A program made the translations under genes and the position numbers. This document shows positions 24,451-33,269 of a stretch of DNA of 64,000 bases, piece after piece. A model generated the notes under the pieces. The model saw only the letters and a list, made by a program, of their open reading frames with translations. It searched no databases and was not told the origin of the DNA. The DNA is from Ruminococcus sp. (GTDB lineage: Bacteria; Bacillota; Clostridia; Oscillospirales; Ruminococcaceae): contig NZ_DXUU01000002.1 of the NCBI RefSeq assembly GCF_019417665.1, positions 1-64,000 on the forward strand, written 5' to 3'. The number at the start of each line of letters is the position of its first letter. Position 1 is the first letter of the stretch.

Positions 24451-27264
24451 ATGAACAAAAAGAACAAATGTATATCAGTTTTAACGGCAGCAGTTCTGCT
24501 GTGCACTGGTATCGGTACAGCTGCTGTGGTATCACCAATGAAGGTCCAAGCGACAGACTCCATTGAAGCCTCTATGAGTTGGGACACGGTAGAGATCGGC
24601 GGCGGCGGCTTTGTCTCCGGCATTGTCACCGGCGACGACCAGATGTATGCCCGTACTGACGTCGGCGGTGCTTACCGCTATGACTATGAAAAGGAAGAGT
24701 GGGTGCAACTCCTGGCATTTCTGAACGAAGAGGATCGTGGCCTTCTGAGTGTAGACGCCATGTGTCTCGACCCGAATGATGACAATACGATTTATCTGCT
24801 CTGCGGATGTGCTTATTTCAGCGGTGCACGCACTGTTATTTTCCGCTCTCATGATGCCGGAGAGACTTTTGAAGAGATCGATGTCACAGATCTGATCCAG
24901 GTACACGGCAACGGTGACGGCAGACAGTGCGGCGAAGCCATTGCAGTTGATCCGGACGATCCAGATATTCTGTACTGCGGCGGCGATGTTGCCGGCGGCT
25001 CTTCTGCACTGATCATGAGCAAGGACGGCGGTTCTACCTGGACGCCTGTAAAGGGCTATGACGATCTCGGTATGTTCAGCAACACCATTAAATGGCCCAC
25101 CTGGGATAACCATGTGGTAAAATCTCTCACCAGCGATGAGTACAACCACCAGAACGGTGTGGCTTCGGTTATGATCCAGGATGGAAAGGTCTATGTTGCC
25201 ACCTCCATTTCGGGACAGACCAATGTCCATGTGGCTGATGTGGGCAGTGACGATTTCGAAGCCCTGAGCGCCGATCTTCCCACAAACTATTATCCGTCCC
25301 GCATCAATGTGGATGCTGATGGCAATCTGCTCATCAGCTATGTTGCCGGTATCGTATTCGACGGCAGTGCCGGCGGCGCATACAAATACAACACCAAAAC
25401 AGGTGAAGTAACGGACATTTCTCCTTCAGGGAACGGTTTTGGTGCTGTTTTCAGTGACCCGAATGACGCCAACAAGCTGGTAGCAACTACCTGCGGTCTG
25501 TGGTATTCTCAGATGTGGGAAGCCTGGACTGAAGAACATGGTCCTGCATGGGGCGACCGCTTCTTCAAATCTGAGGACGGCGGAAAGACCTGGACCAGCA
25601 TGACGCCCGGCAATGAAAAAGGCTGGGGACAGCCCTTGGAGGCAGAATATCTCCAGGACGGCGGCTTCGATTGGGTACAGTACAAGGCCATCCACTGGGC
25701 AGGCGCCATTGTACTGGATCCAAGAGACAGCGACCGACTCTTTGTCACCTCCGGTAACGGCGTATTTGCCTGCGACAACACCTGGGCTGATACTCCTGCG
25801 TTCTATTTCCACCCCAACGGCATTGAAGAAGTCGTTGCACTGGATATGATAAGCATTCCCGGCGATGCACCATATTCCGCTATCGGTGACTACGACGGAT
25901 TCAAGCATACAGACACTTCTGTCCCTGGCAAACAGTATCAGCCCAACATGGGTTCTACCTGTGCCATTGCCTATTGTCCTCAGAACCCGGACGTAATGGT
26001 TCGTATTGCAGAAAATCAGAACGACATTGCTCCCGGCTTTTACACCACTGACGGCGGCAAGACCTGGACAACAATGGCAAACTCTCCCGGTGGAAAGGCT
26101 GCCATCACACAGCTGGATGACAGCACATACCGCATTTTCAAATCCGGTAAAGACGACGGCAATGTCAGCTACTCTGACGACTGGGGACAGACATGGAACA
26201 GCTGTTCCGGCATTAGTTCCACATATGGTTCCAAAACGACCTATATGCTGGTAGAACCAAATCAGCCCAATGTGGTTTACGCTTATGCGACCTACTACAA
26301 TTCTTCCTGGGGTTATTCCAAACCGGCAGCGGAATTTTCTGATGCACACTATACATTCTATGTGAGCACAGACTACGGCAAAACCTTTACTGGTACAGAT
26401 ATTGCCATGTATGATCAGTGCGACAGTGCCGGCAGAATCGCTTATCTGGGTGAGGATGACATTATCCTGGGTGCAGGCTGGTACGGCATGTATCATGTGA
26501 CAAACGGCGGCAAAACAGTGGAACAACTGGATGTTTTCTACTGTAAGACCGTAGGCTATGGTGCACCGGAGAAAACAGGCGGTCTGAATACGCTTTATAT
26601 GTACGGTAAACCTCAGGAATCCGATCCAGAGGGCATCTATCGTTCTGTAGACGGCGGTGAATCCTGGCTGCTTATCAATCAGAACAAGCTTTACGGTGGT
26701 ACTGGAAACGGCAACTTCCTGGTAGGTGATATGAACACCTTTGGTACAGTTTACATGTCCACAGTCGGCTGCGGCATTGTCAAAGGCGAGGTCACTGGCC
26801 CGGAAAAGCCAAACGTTGTCACAACAACTACACCGGCTGAGACAACAACAACTACTGCCGGCACGACTACTGCAAAATCTTCGGAAACCACTGCAAAATC
26901 CACCGAAACTACAGCTTCTTCTGCAAGTGCTTCTGGCACAGTGGCCACCACATCTTCAGCAACTTCTATAAACACAGCCACTTCAAGTTCCGCCTCCAAC
27001 ACAAATTCCAGCGAGGCCACAACTTCCAAGAGCAGCGCCAGCGCAGACACCAACGTTCTATACGGTGACGTGAATCTGGACGGCAGAGTGGACATTACCG
27101 ATGCAGTTCTGCTGAACAAGGCATCTGCCGGCTCTGTTTCGCTGAATGACCAGGCAGCAGCAAATGCCGACTGCAACGCCAACGGCGAGCTTGGTGCAGA
27201 TGATTCTATTATCCTGCTGAAATTCCTGGTGCATCTCATCAATTCCCTGCCGGATGCCTCCTAA
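24451..27264 (+). CDS. secreted GH74 xyloglucanase with type I dockerin
   Basis: A 937-aa protein. It has a signal peptide (MNKKNKCISVLTAAVLLCTG..., to about residue 35), then a two-lobed GH74 beta-propeller domain (about 42-790) with repeated SKDGGSTW and SEDGGKTW Asp-box-type motifs and the family's N-terminal ARTDVGGAYR, whose Asp (D70) corresponds to a catalytic Asp of GH74. A Thr/Ser-rich linker (about 795-865) leads to a dockerin with two calcium F-hand repeats (DVNLDGRVDITDAVLLNK; ADCNANGELGADDSIILL). GH74 enzymes cut xyloglucan backbones. The dockerin predicts incorporation into a cellulosome. The ATG at 24451 is chosen because AAAGGGG precedes it and a signal peptide follows. Confidence 0.95.
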   Translation: MNKKNKCISVLTAAVLLCTGIGTAAVVSPMKVQATDSIEASMSWDTVEIGGGGFVSGIVTGDDQMYARTDVGGAYRYDYEKEEWVQLLAFLNEEDRGLLSVDAMCLDPNDDNTIYLLCGCAYFSGARTVIFRSHDAGETFEEIDVTDLIQVHGNGDGRQCGEAIAVDPDDPDILYCGGDVAGGSSALIMSKDGGSTWTPVKGYDDLGMFSNTIKWPTWDNHVVKSLTSDEYNHQNGVASVMIQDGKVYVATSISGQTNVHVADVGSDDFEALSADLPTNYYPSRINVDADGNLLISYVAGIVFDGSAGGAYKYNTKTGEVTDISPSGNGFGAVFSDPNDANKLVATTCGLWYSQMWEAWTEEHGPAWGDRFFKSEDGGKTWTSMTPGNEKGWGQPLEAEYLQDGGFDWVQYKAIHWAGAIVLDPRDSDRLFVTSGNGVFACDNTWADTPAFYFHPNGIEEVVALDMISIPGDAPYSAIGDYDGFKHTDTSVPGKQYQPNMGSTCAIAYCPQNPDVMVRIAENQNDIAPGFYTTDGGKTWTTMANSPGGKAAITQLDDSTYRIFKSGKDDGNVSYSDDWGQTWNSCSGISSTYGSKTTYMLVEPNQPNVVYAYATYYNSSWGYSKPAAEFSDAHYTFYVSTDYGKTFTGTDIAMYDQCDSAGRIAYLGEDDIILGAGWYGMYHVTNGGKTVEQLDVFYCKTVGYGAPEKTGGLNTLYMYGKPQESDPEGIYRSVDGGESWLLINQNKLYGGTGNGNFLVGDMNTFGTVYMSTVGCGIVKGEVTGPEKPNVVTTTTPAETTTTTAGTTTAKSSETTAKSTETTASSASASGTVATTSSATSINTATSSSASNTNSSEATTSKSSASADTNVLYGDVNLDGRVDITDAVLLNKASAGSVSLNDQAAANADCNANGELGADDSIILLKFLVHLINSLPDAS

Positions 27265-27299
27265 AAGCAACACGAAAAATCTGATCTAAAATAATATAA

Positions 27300-27345
27300 A
27301 AGGCCCTGCACTGACGGAGAGAATCCGTTGGTGTGGGGCTTTTTT
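27300..27345 (+). terminator. intrinsic terminator of the GH74 gene
   Basis: A GCCCTGCAC...ACGGA / TCCGT...GTGTGGGGC hairpin followed by TTTTTT. Confidence 0.85.
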
Positions 27346-27396
27346 GCAGCAGCGTCTTATTGCAAAACAGTTTTCCGTGTATTTTCACAAAAAATC

Positions 27397-27425
27397 TTGA
27401 CTTTCCAATGAGAACATGATACAAT
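27397..27425 (+). promoter_or_regulatory. promoter of the GH9 gene
   Basis: -35 TTGACT (27397-27402), 17-nt spacer, -10 TACAAT (27420-27425). The GH9 gene is therefore transcribed separately from GH74. Confidence 0.82.
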
Positions 27426-27491
27426 AAAAATAATTGGATTGACAACAGTGCGAAAAATGCACGTGCATTCTGTGAAAGGAAGGATTTGATT

Positions 27492-30218
27492 ATGAAGAAA
27501 TGGATTGCGGCAATCTCCGCCGCAGTACTGGCGTTCACCGGAACGGCTGCGGCTGTGCCGACTGCAATCGCAACTGCCGAGTCGAACAGCAAGTACAACT
27601 ATGGTGAAGCCCTGCAAAAGTCGATGTTTTTCTACGAGGTACAGCAAAGCGGCGAACTGCCGGAGTGGAACGAAGTCACCTGGCGTGCCGATTCTATGAC
27701 AAACGACTTTGTCCCCGGCGGCTGGTTCGATGCCGGCGACCACCTGAAATTCACCCTGACCAATGCCTATTCCGCCACCATGCTGGGCTGGGGTCTGTAC
27801 CAATACCGTGACGGCGTGGAAAAATGCGGCCAAACCGAAATGTATGAGAACAACTTGCAGTTCGCTCTGGATTATCTGGTGGGCTGCGATCTGGGCGATG
27901 AAATTGTCTATATGATCGGTGAAGGCTCTTTCGACCACGTGTGGTGGGGCGCAGCTGAAATGTATATGGCAAAGTATGAGCTGATGAAGGGTGAAACAGA
28001 ACGTCCGTACTATACTTGCAACGACAGCTGTATCGAAGCACAGATGGCAGCAGCACTGTGCACCGGCTATCTGAACTTCAAGGATTCCAAGCCGGAAAAG
28101 GCAGCGGAATATCTGGAGCACGCAAAGGCATTGTTTGACCGTGCTGACAAAAACCGTTCCATCGGCGATGACCCGGAGGAACAATCCTATTATAAGATCT
28201 CCACATTCTATGATGATCTGTTCTTTGCAGCAAACTGGATGTATATGGCAACCGGTGAGCAAAAGTATCTGGATCTCTGCAAATCGGATTATATCCCGAA
28301 TCTGGGCAAGGAGGAACAGTCCTCTGACCTGAAATATACCTGGGGCCACTGCTGGGACGATGTTCAGCAGGGCGGTACATTACTGTATGCCATCAACACT
28401 GGCGATTCTACCTGGAAGGATCAGTTCAAAAAGCATCTGGAATACTGGACCACAGGCTATGGCGGAAAGCAAATTACACATACACCGGATGGCTTGGCAT
28501 GGCTGTTCCAATGGGGTTCTTTGCGGCATGCTACTACCACTGCATTTTTGGCATATGTTGCAGTGGATGAGCTCTTTGCAGGGGATACTGCACTTATTGA
28601 AAAATACACGGATTTTGCCGATGATACTATGAATTATTGCTTTGGTGATAATTCCAAAAATTTCAGCTATGTTGTTGGTATGGGCGAGGATTATCCTCAT
28701 GCATGGCATCACAGAACCTCCAGCGGTGCATGGAATGACAAATGGAGCGGTATCGGTCAGACTGAGGGCGAGGATGCCAAAGAACATGCCCACATCCTAT
28801 ACGGTGCACTGGTAGGCGGTCCGGATCAGCAGGACGGCTATTCCGACAAGATCGGTGACTATCAGTATTCTGAGGTTGCCATTGACTATAACGCAGGCTA
28901 TACCGCAGCGCTGTGCGCTATGGTAGAAAAGTACGGCGGCACTTCTGATTCGGACTTCCCGCCCACAGAAACACCGAAGTGGGATGAATTCTCCATCTCT
29001 GCTTCTGTGAACCAGGCAGCGTCCAGCTATACTGAACTGAAAGTATTTGCCCTGAACCACACTGCATGGCCGGCAAGATTTGTCAAGGATCTTTCCTACA
29101 ATTACTATTTCGATATCACTGAATTGGTAGAAGCCGGCATGTCTGCAAATGACATTTCCGTAAAGATCGGTTATGACCAGCACGCTTCTGACAAGGGCGC
29201 AATGTCCATTTCCGACCCGATCCAGTATGACGGCAATATTTACTACGTGAAGCTTTCCTTCGCAGACGGCAGCGTGGTAATGCCCACTGGACAGTCGGAA
29301 CACCGCAGCGAATGCCAGTTCCGTATCTCCATCCCGGACAATGTACAGGGCGTGTGGGATCCCACCAATGACTATTCCTTTGAAGGACTTGCTCAGGGCG
29401 GCGAGGATGCTATGGTGATTACAGATAAGATCACCATGTATGACGGCGATACACTCATCTGGGGTACTGAGCCGGACGGCACTACACCGAAAGTGACAAC
29501 ACCAACTACAAAACCAGTACAGACAACAACTACTACAGAAACAACTACTACCGCCAGTTCTGTTTCGGGAACAACCGATTCGGATATCTACACGACTGAA
29601 ACAACAACATCGGAATACGTGATCTATGAATCCGAAGGATATCTTTCCTTGACCAATTTACCGGCTAAGCTCACATATAACATTGGTGAAGGGCTGGATC
29701 TGACCGGACTTGGCGTTACGCTGGATTACTATTATGGAGAATCGAATCACGATGTGATTTTTGACAATGTCAATCCAATGGAAATGGATAGTGACTCCCT
29801 TCTTGTGGATATCTCCGAATTTGATAGTTCCACTCCGGGAACATATACGATTCGTATTACATGCAGCGATGACATCCGGTATCAATATCGGGTTTTTGAT
29901 AACACTGTTTCTTTTGAGGTTACAGTAGGCAACGGCGAAAGCACCACGACGGATTCCTCCACAACTACCACAACTACCACAGCGTCCTCCGGCAATATAT
30001 CCGGTGCAACGCTCTATGGTGATGTCAACCTGGACGGCAGAGTGGACATTACTGATGCAGTTTTATTGAACAAAGTATCTGCTGGTTCTGTTTCCCTGAA
30101 TGACCAGGCGGCAGCAAATGCCGACTGCAACGCCAACGGCGAGCTTGGCTCAGACGATGCCATTGCCCTGCTGAAATTCCTGGTACATCTCATCAATTCT
30201 CTGCCCACGGAAGAATAA
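27492..30218 (+). CDS. secreted GH9-CBM3c-Ig-dockerin endoglucanase
   Basis: A 908-aa cellulase. Order: signal peptide (about 1-30), GH9 catalytic domain (about 34-480) with GGWFDAGDHLKF (D80 and D83, nucleophilic-water Asp residues) and the acid Glu E461 in YSEVAIDYNAGY, and a CBM3c-type module (about 495-650; YTELKVFALNHTAWPARFVK, YDQHASDKGAMS, QFRISIPD). A Thr-rich linker then leads to a small Ig-like domain (about 700-815; LTYNIGEGLDLTGLGVTLDY), a second Thr linker and a dockerin (about 840-905). GH9-CBM3c pairs act as processive endoglucanases. The ATG at 27492 follows AAAGGAAGGA. The dockerin is nearly identical to that of the adjacent GH74 enzyme. Confidence 0.96.
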   Translation: MKKWIAAISAAVLAFTGTAAAVPTAIATAESNSKYNYGEALQKSMFFYEVQQSGELPEWNEVTWRADSMTNDFVPGGWFDAGDHLKFTLTNAYSATMLGWGLYQYRDGVEKCGQTEMYENNLQFALDYLVGCDLGDEIVYMIGEGSFDHVWWGAAEMYMAKYELMKGETERPYYTCNDSCIEAQMAAALCTGYLNFKDSKPEKAAEYLEHAKALFDRADKNRSIGDDPEEQSYYKISTFYDDLFFAANWMYMATGEQKYLDLCKSDYIPNLGKEEQSSDLKYTWGHCWDDVQQGGTLLYAINTGDSTWKDQFKKHLEYWTTGYGGKQITHTPDGLAWLFQWGSLRHATTTAFLAYVAVDELFAGDTALIEKYTDFADDTMNYCFGDNSKNFSYVVGMGEDYPHAWHHRTSSGAWNDKWSGIGQTEGEDAKEHAHILYGALVGGPDQQDGYSDKIGDYQYSEVAIDYNAGYTAALCAMVEKYGGTSDSDFPPTETPKWDEFSISASVNQAASSYTELKVFALNHTAWPARFVKDLSYNYYFDITELVEAGMSANDISVKIGYDQHASDKGAMSISDPIQYDGNIYYVKLSFADGSVVMPTGQSEHRSECQFRISIPDNVQGVWDPTNDYSFEGLAQGGEDAMVITDKITMYDGDTLIWGTEPDGTTPKVTTPTTKPVQTTTTTETTTTASSVSGTTDSDIYTTETTTSEYVIYESEGYLSLTNLPAKLTYNIGEGLDLTGLGVTLDYYYGESNHDVIFDNVNPMEMDSDSLLVDISEFDSSTPGTYTIRITCSDDIRYQYRVFDNTVSFEVTVGNGESTTTDSSTTTTTTTASSGNISGATLYGDVNLDGRVDITDAVLLNKVSAGSVSLNDQAAANADCNANGELGSDDAIALLKFLVHLINSLPTEE

Positions 30219-30247
30219 AATAAACAAAAGTAATTTTAGAAACTAAC

Positions 30248-30286
30248 AAAGACGGACATCTCTTCGTGAGGTGTCCGTCTTTTTGC
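30248..30286. terminator. bidirectional terminator between the GH9 and spore-coat-like genes
   Basis: AAAGACGGACA / TGTCCGTCTTT with an inner TCTC/GAGG extension. T-runs lie on both sides, suiting the converging genes. Confidence 0.9.
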
Positions 30287-30538
30287 TTAACCCTGTACCG
30301 ACTGGAACTTCTTCTTGACTGCCTGGAGCTTTGTCATCTCCGCACGGTCGGTGGGATACCAGCCCTTTGCTGCCATCTTGTCATACAAGGTGTCCTGCAT
30401 ACAAAGGGAGTCGTTCAGCGCCTGGCTGAATGCCTGGTGTACATTGCTGGTAGGAGATTCGATGGTGCCGTGCATATACAGATCACAAACACCCTTTTCC
30501 AACAGCAAAATACCTTCCATCAGATTCTTGTCATCCAT
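30287..30538 (-). CDS. spore coat protein CotF-like
   Basis: An 83-aa helical protein. The pattern MDDKNLMEGILLLEKGVCDLY...DTLYDKMAAKGWYPTDRAE...KLQAVKKKF matches the CotF coat family (C-terminal KGWYPTxxA motif). CotF-like proteins form part of the spore coat in bacilli and clostridia, and in many clostridia occur as a pair of short proteins, as here. AAAGGAGG precedes the ATG at 30538. It lies 18 nt after the partner gene, so they form one unit. Whether this organism sporulates cannot be told from the window. Confidence 0.72.
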   Translation of the reverse strand: MDDKNLMEGILLLEKGVCDLYMHGTIESPTSNVHQAFSQALNDSLCMQDTLYDKMAAKGWYPTDRAEMTKLQAVKKKFQSVQG

Positions 30539-30556
30539 GTTACTGCCTCCTTTCTT

Positions 30557-30730
30557 TTAAAGTAAGCCATAAAAGCTCTGGAACAGCTTCCGGTGTTTCT
30601 CCGCCATCTGCTGTACACACTGCTTCAGATCCTCGTCCTGGATCTGTGATGCTGCAGTCTTACACTGCATCTGAAAATACTGTTCATGTCCCAGTGCATC
30701 CTCCACATATAACAGTTCTTTGCTTGTCAT
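30557..30730 (-). CDS. small CotF-partner protein
   Basis: A 57-aa helical protein (MTSKELLYVEDALGHEQYF...CVQQMAEKHRKLFQSFYGLL) of the type encoded with CotF-like genes in clostridia, with a ferritin-like or rubrerythrin-like helical pattern. The start at 30730 is chosen for GGAGGTGA 6 nt upstream; the reading frame extends to 30784 without such a site. It is probably translated with the downstream 83-aa protein. Function is inferred only from the pairing. Confidence 0.65.
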   Translation of the reverse strand: MTSKELLYVEDALGHEQYFQMQCKTAASQIQDEDLKQCVQQMAEKHRKLFQSFYGLL

Positions 30731-30858
30731 AACTCTCACCTCCACTGTTAGTTTGCTCAGGAATATTTTGATTATACACTGCATTTCATTTTACCTTCAT
30801 TGCTCTCCTTTTCGCCATCATTGCCACCTTATCGCTGAAATATGCCCTTAGAATTCGA

Positions 30859-30887
30859 TTGCATTCCGGAAAATTATGTGGTATAAT
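30859..30887 (+). promoter_or_regulatory. promoter of aguAB
   Basis: -35 TTGCAT (30859-30864), 17-nt spacer, -10 TATAAT (30882-30887). Confidence 0.82.
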
Positions 30888-30920
30888 AAAGGCAATCAAA
30901 ACATAGATAAGGATGATAGG

Positions 30921-32033
30921 ATGCAAATTTTACATACCACACCTCGTGGAGACGGCTTCGCCATGCCGGCGGAATTCGACCGTCACGACAGCTGTCTCAT
31001 GATCTGGCCCATCCGGGGAGATTCCTGGCGCAGAGGCGGCTGGCCGGCACGAGATGCCTTTGTTGCTGTAGCTTCTGCCATTGCACAGTCGGAAAATGTG
31101 ACGATGCTGGTAGATGCTTCTCAGTACGAGACTGCCCGTACCATGCTCCCTCCAGAAGTACGGCTCGTGGAACTTTCCACAGATGATGCCTGGGCAAGAG
31201 ATGTCTGCCCCACTTTCGTCCGTGACCGGGCAGGCAATGTCCGCGGCGTGGATTGGGGTTTTAACGCCTGGGGCGGTCTTGAAGACGGGCTGTATTTTCC
31301 CTGGGATAAGGACAACCATGTCGCCCGGAAAGTCTGTGACCTGTTCCACACAGACTGTTACGACTGCCGGGAATTTATTCTGGAAGGCGGCAGTATCCAC
31401 AGCGACGGCGACGGTACTATCCTCACCACAAAAAGCTGTCTTCTCAGTGCCGGACGCAATCCCCATATGACCCAGGCAGAAATTGAGGACAAGCTCTGTG
31501 ATATGCTGAATGCCCGGAAAGTACTTTGGCTGCCGCGGGGCATTTACGCCGATGAGACAAATGAACATGTGGATAACATCGGCGCCTTTACAGCTCCGGG
31601 AAAAGTTGTTCTCGCCTGGACAGATGACCAGAGCGATCCGCAATATGCGCTTTCCAAGGCTTGCGAGGACTATCTATTGCAACAGACGGATGCCTGCGGC
31701 AGAAAAATCGCAGTCACACGCTTACCCATTCCCCAGACGCCTGTGTGCATTACGGAGGAAGAATGCCGGGAGCTGGATCTCTGGGACGGCGAGCCGACAC
31801 GCACTCCCGGTGAACGACTGGCGGCATCCTATGTGAATTTTTACATCGCAAATGAAGCTGTGCTTGTGCCTCAGTTCGGCGATCCGATGGACAAGACCGC
31901 CTGCGAAATTCTGGCGGCACAGTTCCCCACGAGAAATATCGTTCCCATTGCCGCACGGGAGATCCTGCTGGGCGGCGGCAATATCCACTGTATCACCCAG
32001 CAGATCCCACATTCTGAAAGGAGTTGCCTCTGA
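30921..32033 (+). CDS. aguA: agmatine deiminase
   Basis: A 370-aa protein of normal length. It converts agmatine to N-carbamoylputrescine and ammonia. Family motifs: MPAEFDRHDSCLMIWP at the N-terminus, STDDAWARDVCPTF (guanidine-binding Asp), FNAWGG, ILEGGSIHSDGDGT with the catalytic His, and the catalytic Cys in LLGGGNIHCITQQIP near the C-terminus. The ATG at 30921 is preferred over the upstream in-frame codon at 30876 because homologues begin near here and a purine-rich AAGGAT precedes it. Its stop codon overlaps the start of aguB (TGATG), so the two steps of putrescine synthesis are translationally coupled. Confidence 0.95.
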   Translation: MQILHTTPRGDGFAMPAEFDRHDSCLMIWPIRGDSWRRGGWPARDAFVAVASAIAQSENVTMLVDASQYETARTMLPPEVRLVELSTDDAWARDVCPTFVRDRAGNVRGVDWGFNAWGGLEDGLYFPWDKDNHVARKVCDLFHTDCYDCREFILEGGSIHSDGDGTILTTKSCLLSAGRNPHMTQAEIEDKLCDMLNARKVLWLPRGIYADETNEHVDNIGAFTAPGKVVLAWTDDQSDPQYALSKACEDYLLQQTDACGRKIAVTRLPIPQTPVCITEEECRELDLWDGEPTRTPGERLAASYVNFYIANEAVLVPQFGDPMDKTACEILAAQFPTRNIVPIAAREILLGGGNIHCITQQIPHSERSCL

Positions 32034-32932
32034 TGCGTAAAGTAACTGCTGCCGCCATACAGATGGCGTGCACTCCGGATGCAGAGGAAAACCGCTGCAC
32101 TGCGGAAAAAATGGTACGAGATGCAGCAGCATCCGGCGCACAGATCATTCTGCTGCCGGAACTGTTCGAGACCCCTTATTTCTGCCAGGAACGCCGCTAT
32201 GCGTCCTATGACCTCGCCACGTCCCCGGCAGATAACCCGGCGATCCTGCGGCTTCGTAAGGTCGCCAGAGAACTAGGCGTTGTACTGCCCGTGAGCTTCT
32301 ATGAGCGTGCTGGAACAGCGCTGTACAATTCCATTGCCATCATTGACGCAGACGGCACTGTGCTGGGCATTTACCGCAAGACACATATCCCAGACGACCA
32401 TTTTTATCAGGAAAAGTTCTACTTCACCCCCGGCGATACCGGTTTTCGGGTATGGAACACCCGCTATGCAAAAATCGGTGTGGGCATCTGCTGGGATCAA
32501 TGGTTTCCCGAAGCAGCACGATGCATGGCTTTACAAGGAGCTGAACTGCTCTTCTACCCCACAGCCATCGGCTCGGAACCAATTTTAGAAGTAGACAGTG
32601 CACCTCACTGGCAGCGTTGTATGCAGGGACATTCTGCGGCAAATCTCATGCCGGTCATTGCGGCAAACCGCATCGGCACGGAAACCATCCAACCGGATGA
32701 GGAAAACCAACAGCAATCCTCCTCTCTCTGCTTCTACGGCACATCATTCCTCACTGACGGCACTGGAGCAGTGTTACAGCAGCTGGACAGAAACAAGCCC
32801 GGCATTGCACTGGCGGAATATGACCTGGACGAACTGGAAGAAATGCGCATGAGCTGGGGGGTATTCCGTGACCGCCGTCCGGAATATTACAATGTCATCA
32901 GTGCGCCAGCGCCTGTGGTTCTGCCGGAATAA
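32033..32932 (+). CDS. aguB: N-carbamoylputrescine amidase
   Basis: A 299-aa nitrilase-superfamily enzyme that hydrolyses N-carbamoylputrescine to putrescine, CO2 and ammonia. The Glu-Lys-Cys triad is visible: ILLPELFETPYFCQ, IYRKTHIPDD and VGICWDQWFPEAAR. The ATG at 32033 overlaps the aguA stop and has AAAGGAG about 9 nt upstream; the TTG at 32024 is less likely. The product-side context (aguA) makes this assignment firm among nitrilases. Confidence 0.95.
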   Translation: MRKVTAAAIQMACTPDAEENRCTAEKMVRDAAASGAQIILLPELFETPYFCQERRYASYDLATSPADNPAILRLRKVARELGVVLPVSFYERAGTALYNSIAIIDADGTVLGIYRKTHIPDDHFYQEKFYFTPGDTGFRVWNTRYAKIGVGICWDQWFPEAARCMALQGAELLFYPTAIGSEPILEVDSAPHWQRCMQGHSAANLMPVIAANRIGTETIQPDEENQQQSSSLCFYGTSFLTDGTGAVLQQLDRNKPGIALAEYDLDELEEMRMSWGVFRDRRPEYYNVISAPAPVVLPE

Positions 32933-33269
32933 CCAATTCGAAGTTGCTTTGTAATCGTTTGTTACATGTTATTAATTGGGCAAAACCGCAAGAAAAATCC
33001 TGAAAATGGGTGAAATTTCGGCACACTTTTGTGCAGAATCCAGCTGTTTTGCCGGCACGATTTGTGCAGTGCGCTGAAAATTCGACACTTTTTTTAAGGC
33101 AGCCCTGAAAACGATTGACATTGCAGGGAAACTTCGTTATAATAAATAGTGGATTCATGACAATTTGATTACAATCGACTTTCATTTTTTGTCGATTTGA
33201 TACGAAAACACAGGGCAGCAATTGCGAAATGGAAACAAGCGATTGCCTGATTCGAAAGGACGTGAAACC
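32933..33269 (+). other. intergenic region and structured leader of the repeat-protein gene
   Basis: The first half has no visible signal. A promoter lies at 33115-33143, and the predicted ~120-nt leader holds two hairpins: AATCGAC/GTCGATT (33173-33197) and a longer imperfect stem CAG...GCAATTGC / GCGATTGC...CTG (33211-33249) ending just before the ribosome-binding site. No known riboswitch class fits. Confidence 0.5.
33115..33143 (+). promoter_or_regulatory. consensus sigma-A promoter of the repeat-protein gene
   Basis: -35 TTGACA (33115-33120), 17-nt spacer, -10 TATAAT (33138-33143), a full consensus match. Confidence 0.93.

Noticed and set aside
33209..33217. CACAGGGCA resembling the start of a cyclic-di-GMP-I riboswitch
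   Set aside because: Only this short string matches. The conserved GACGCAAAGCC part and the receptor helices are missing.
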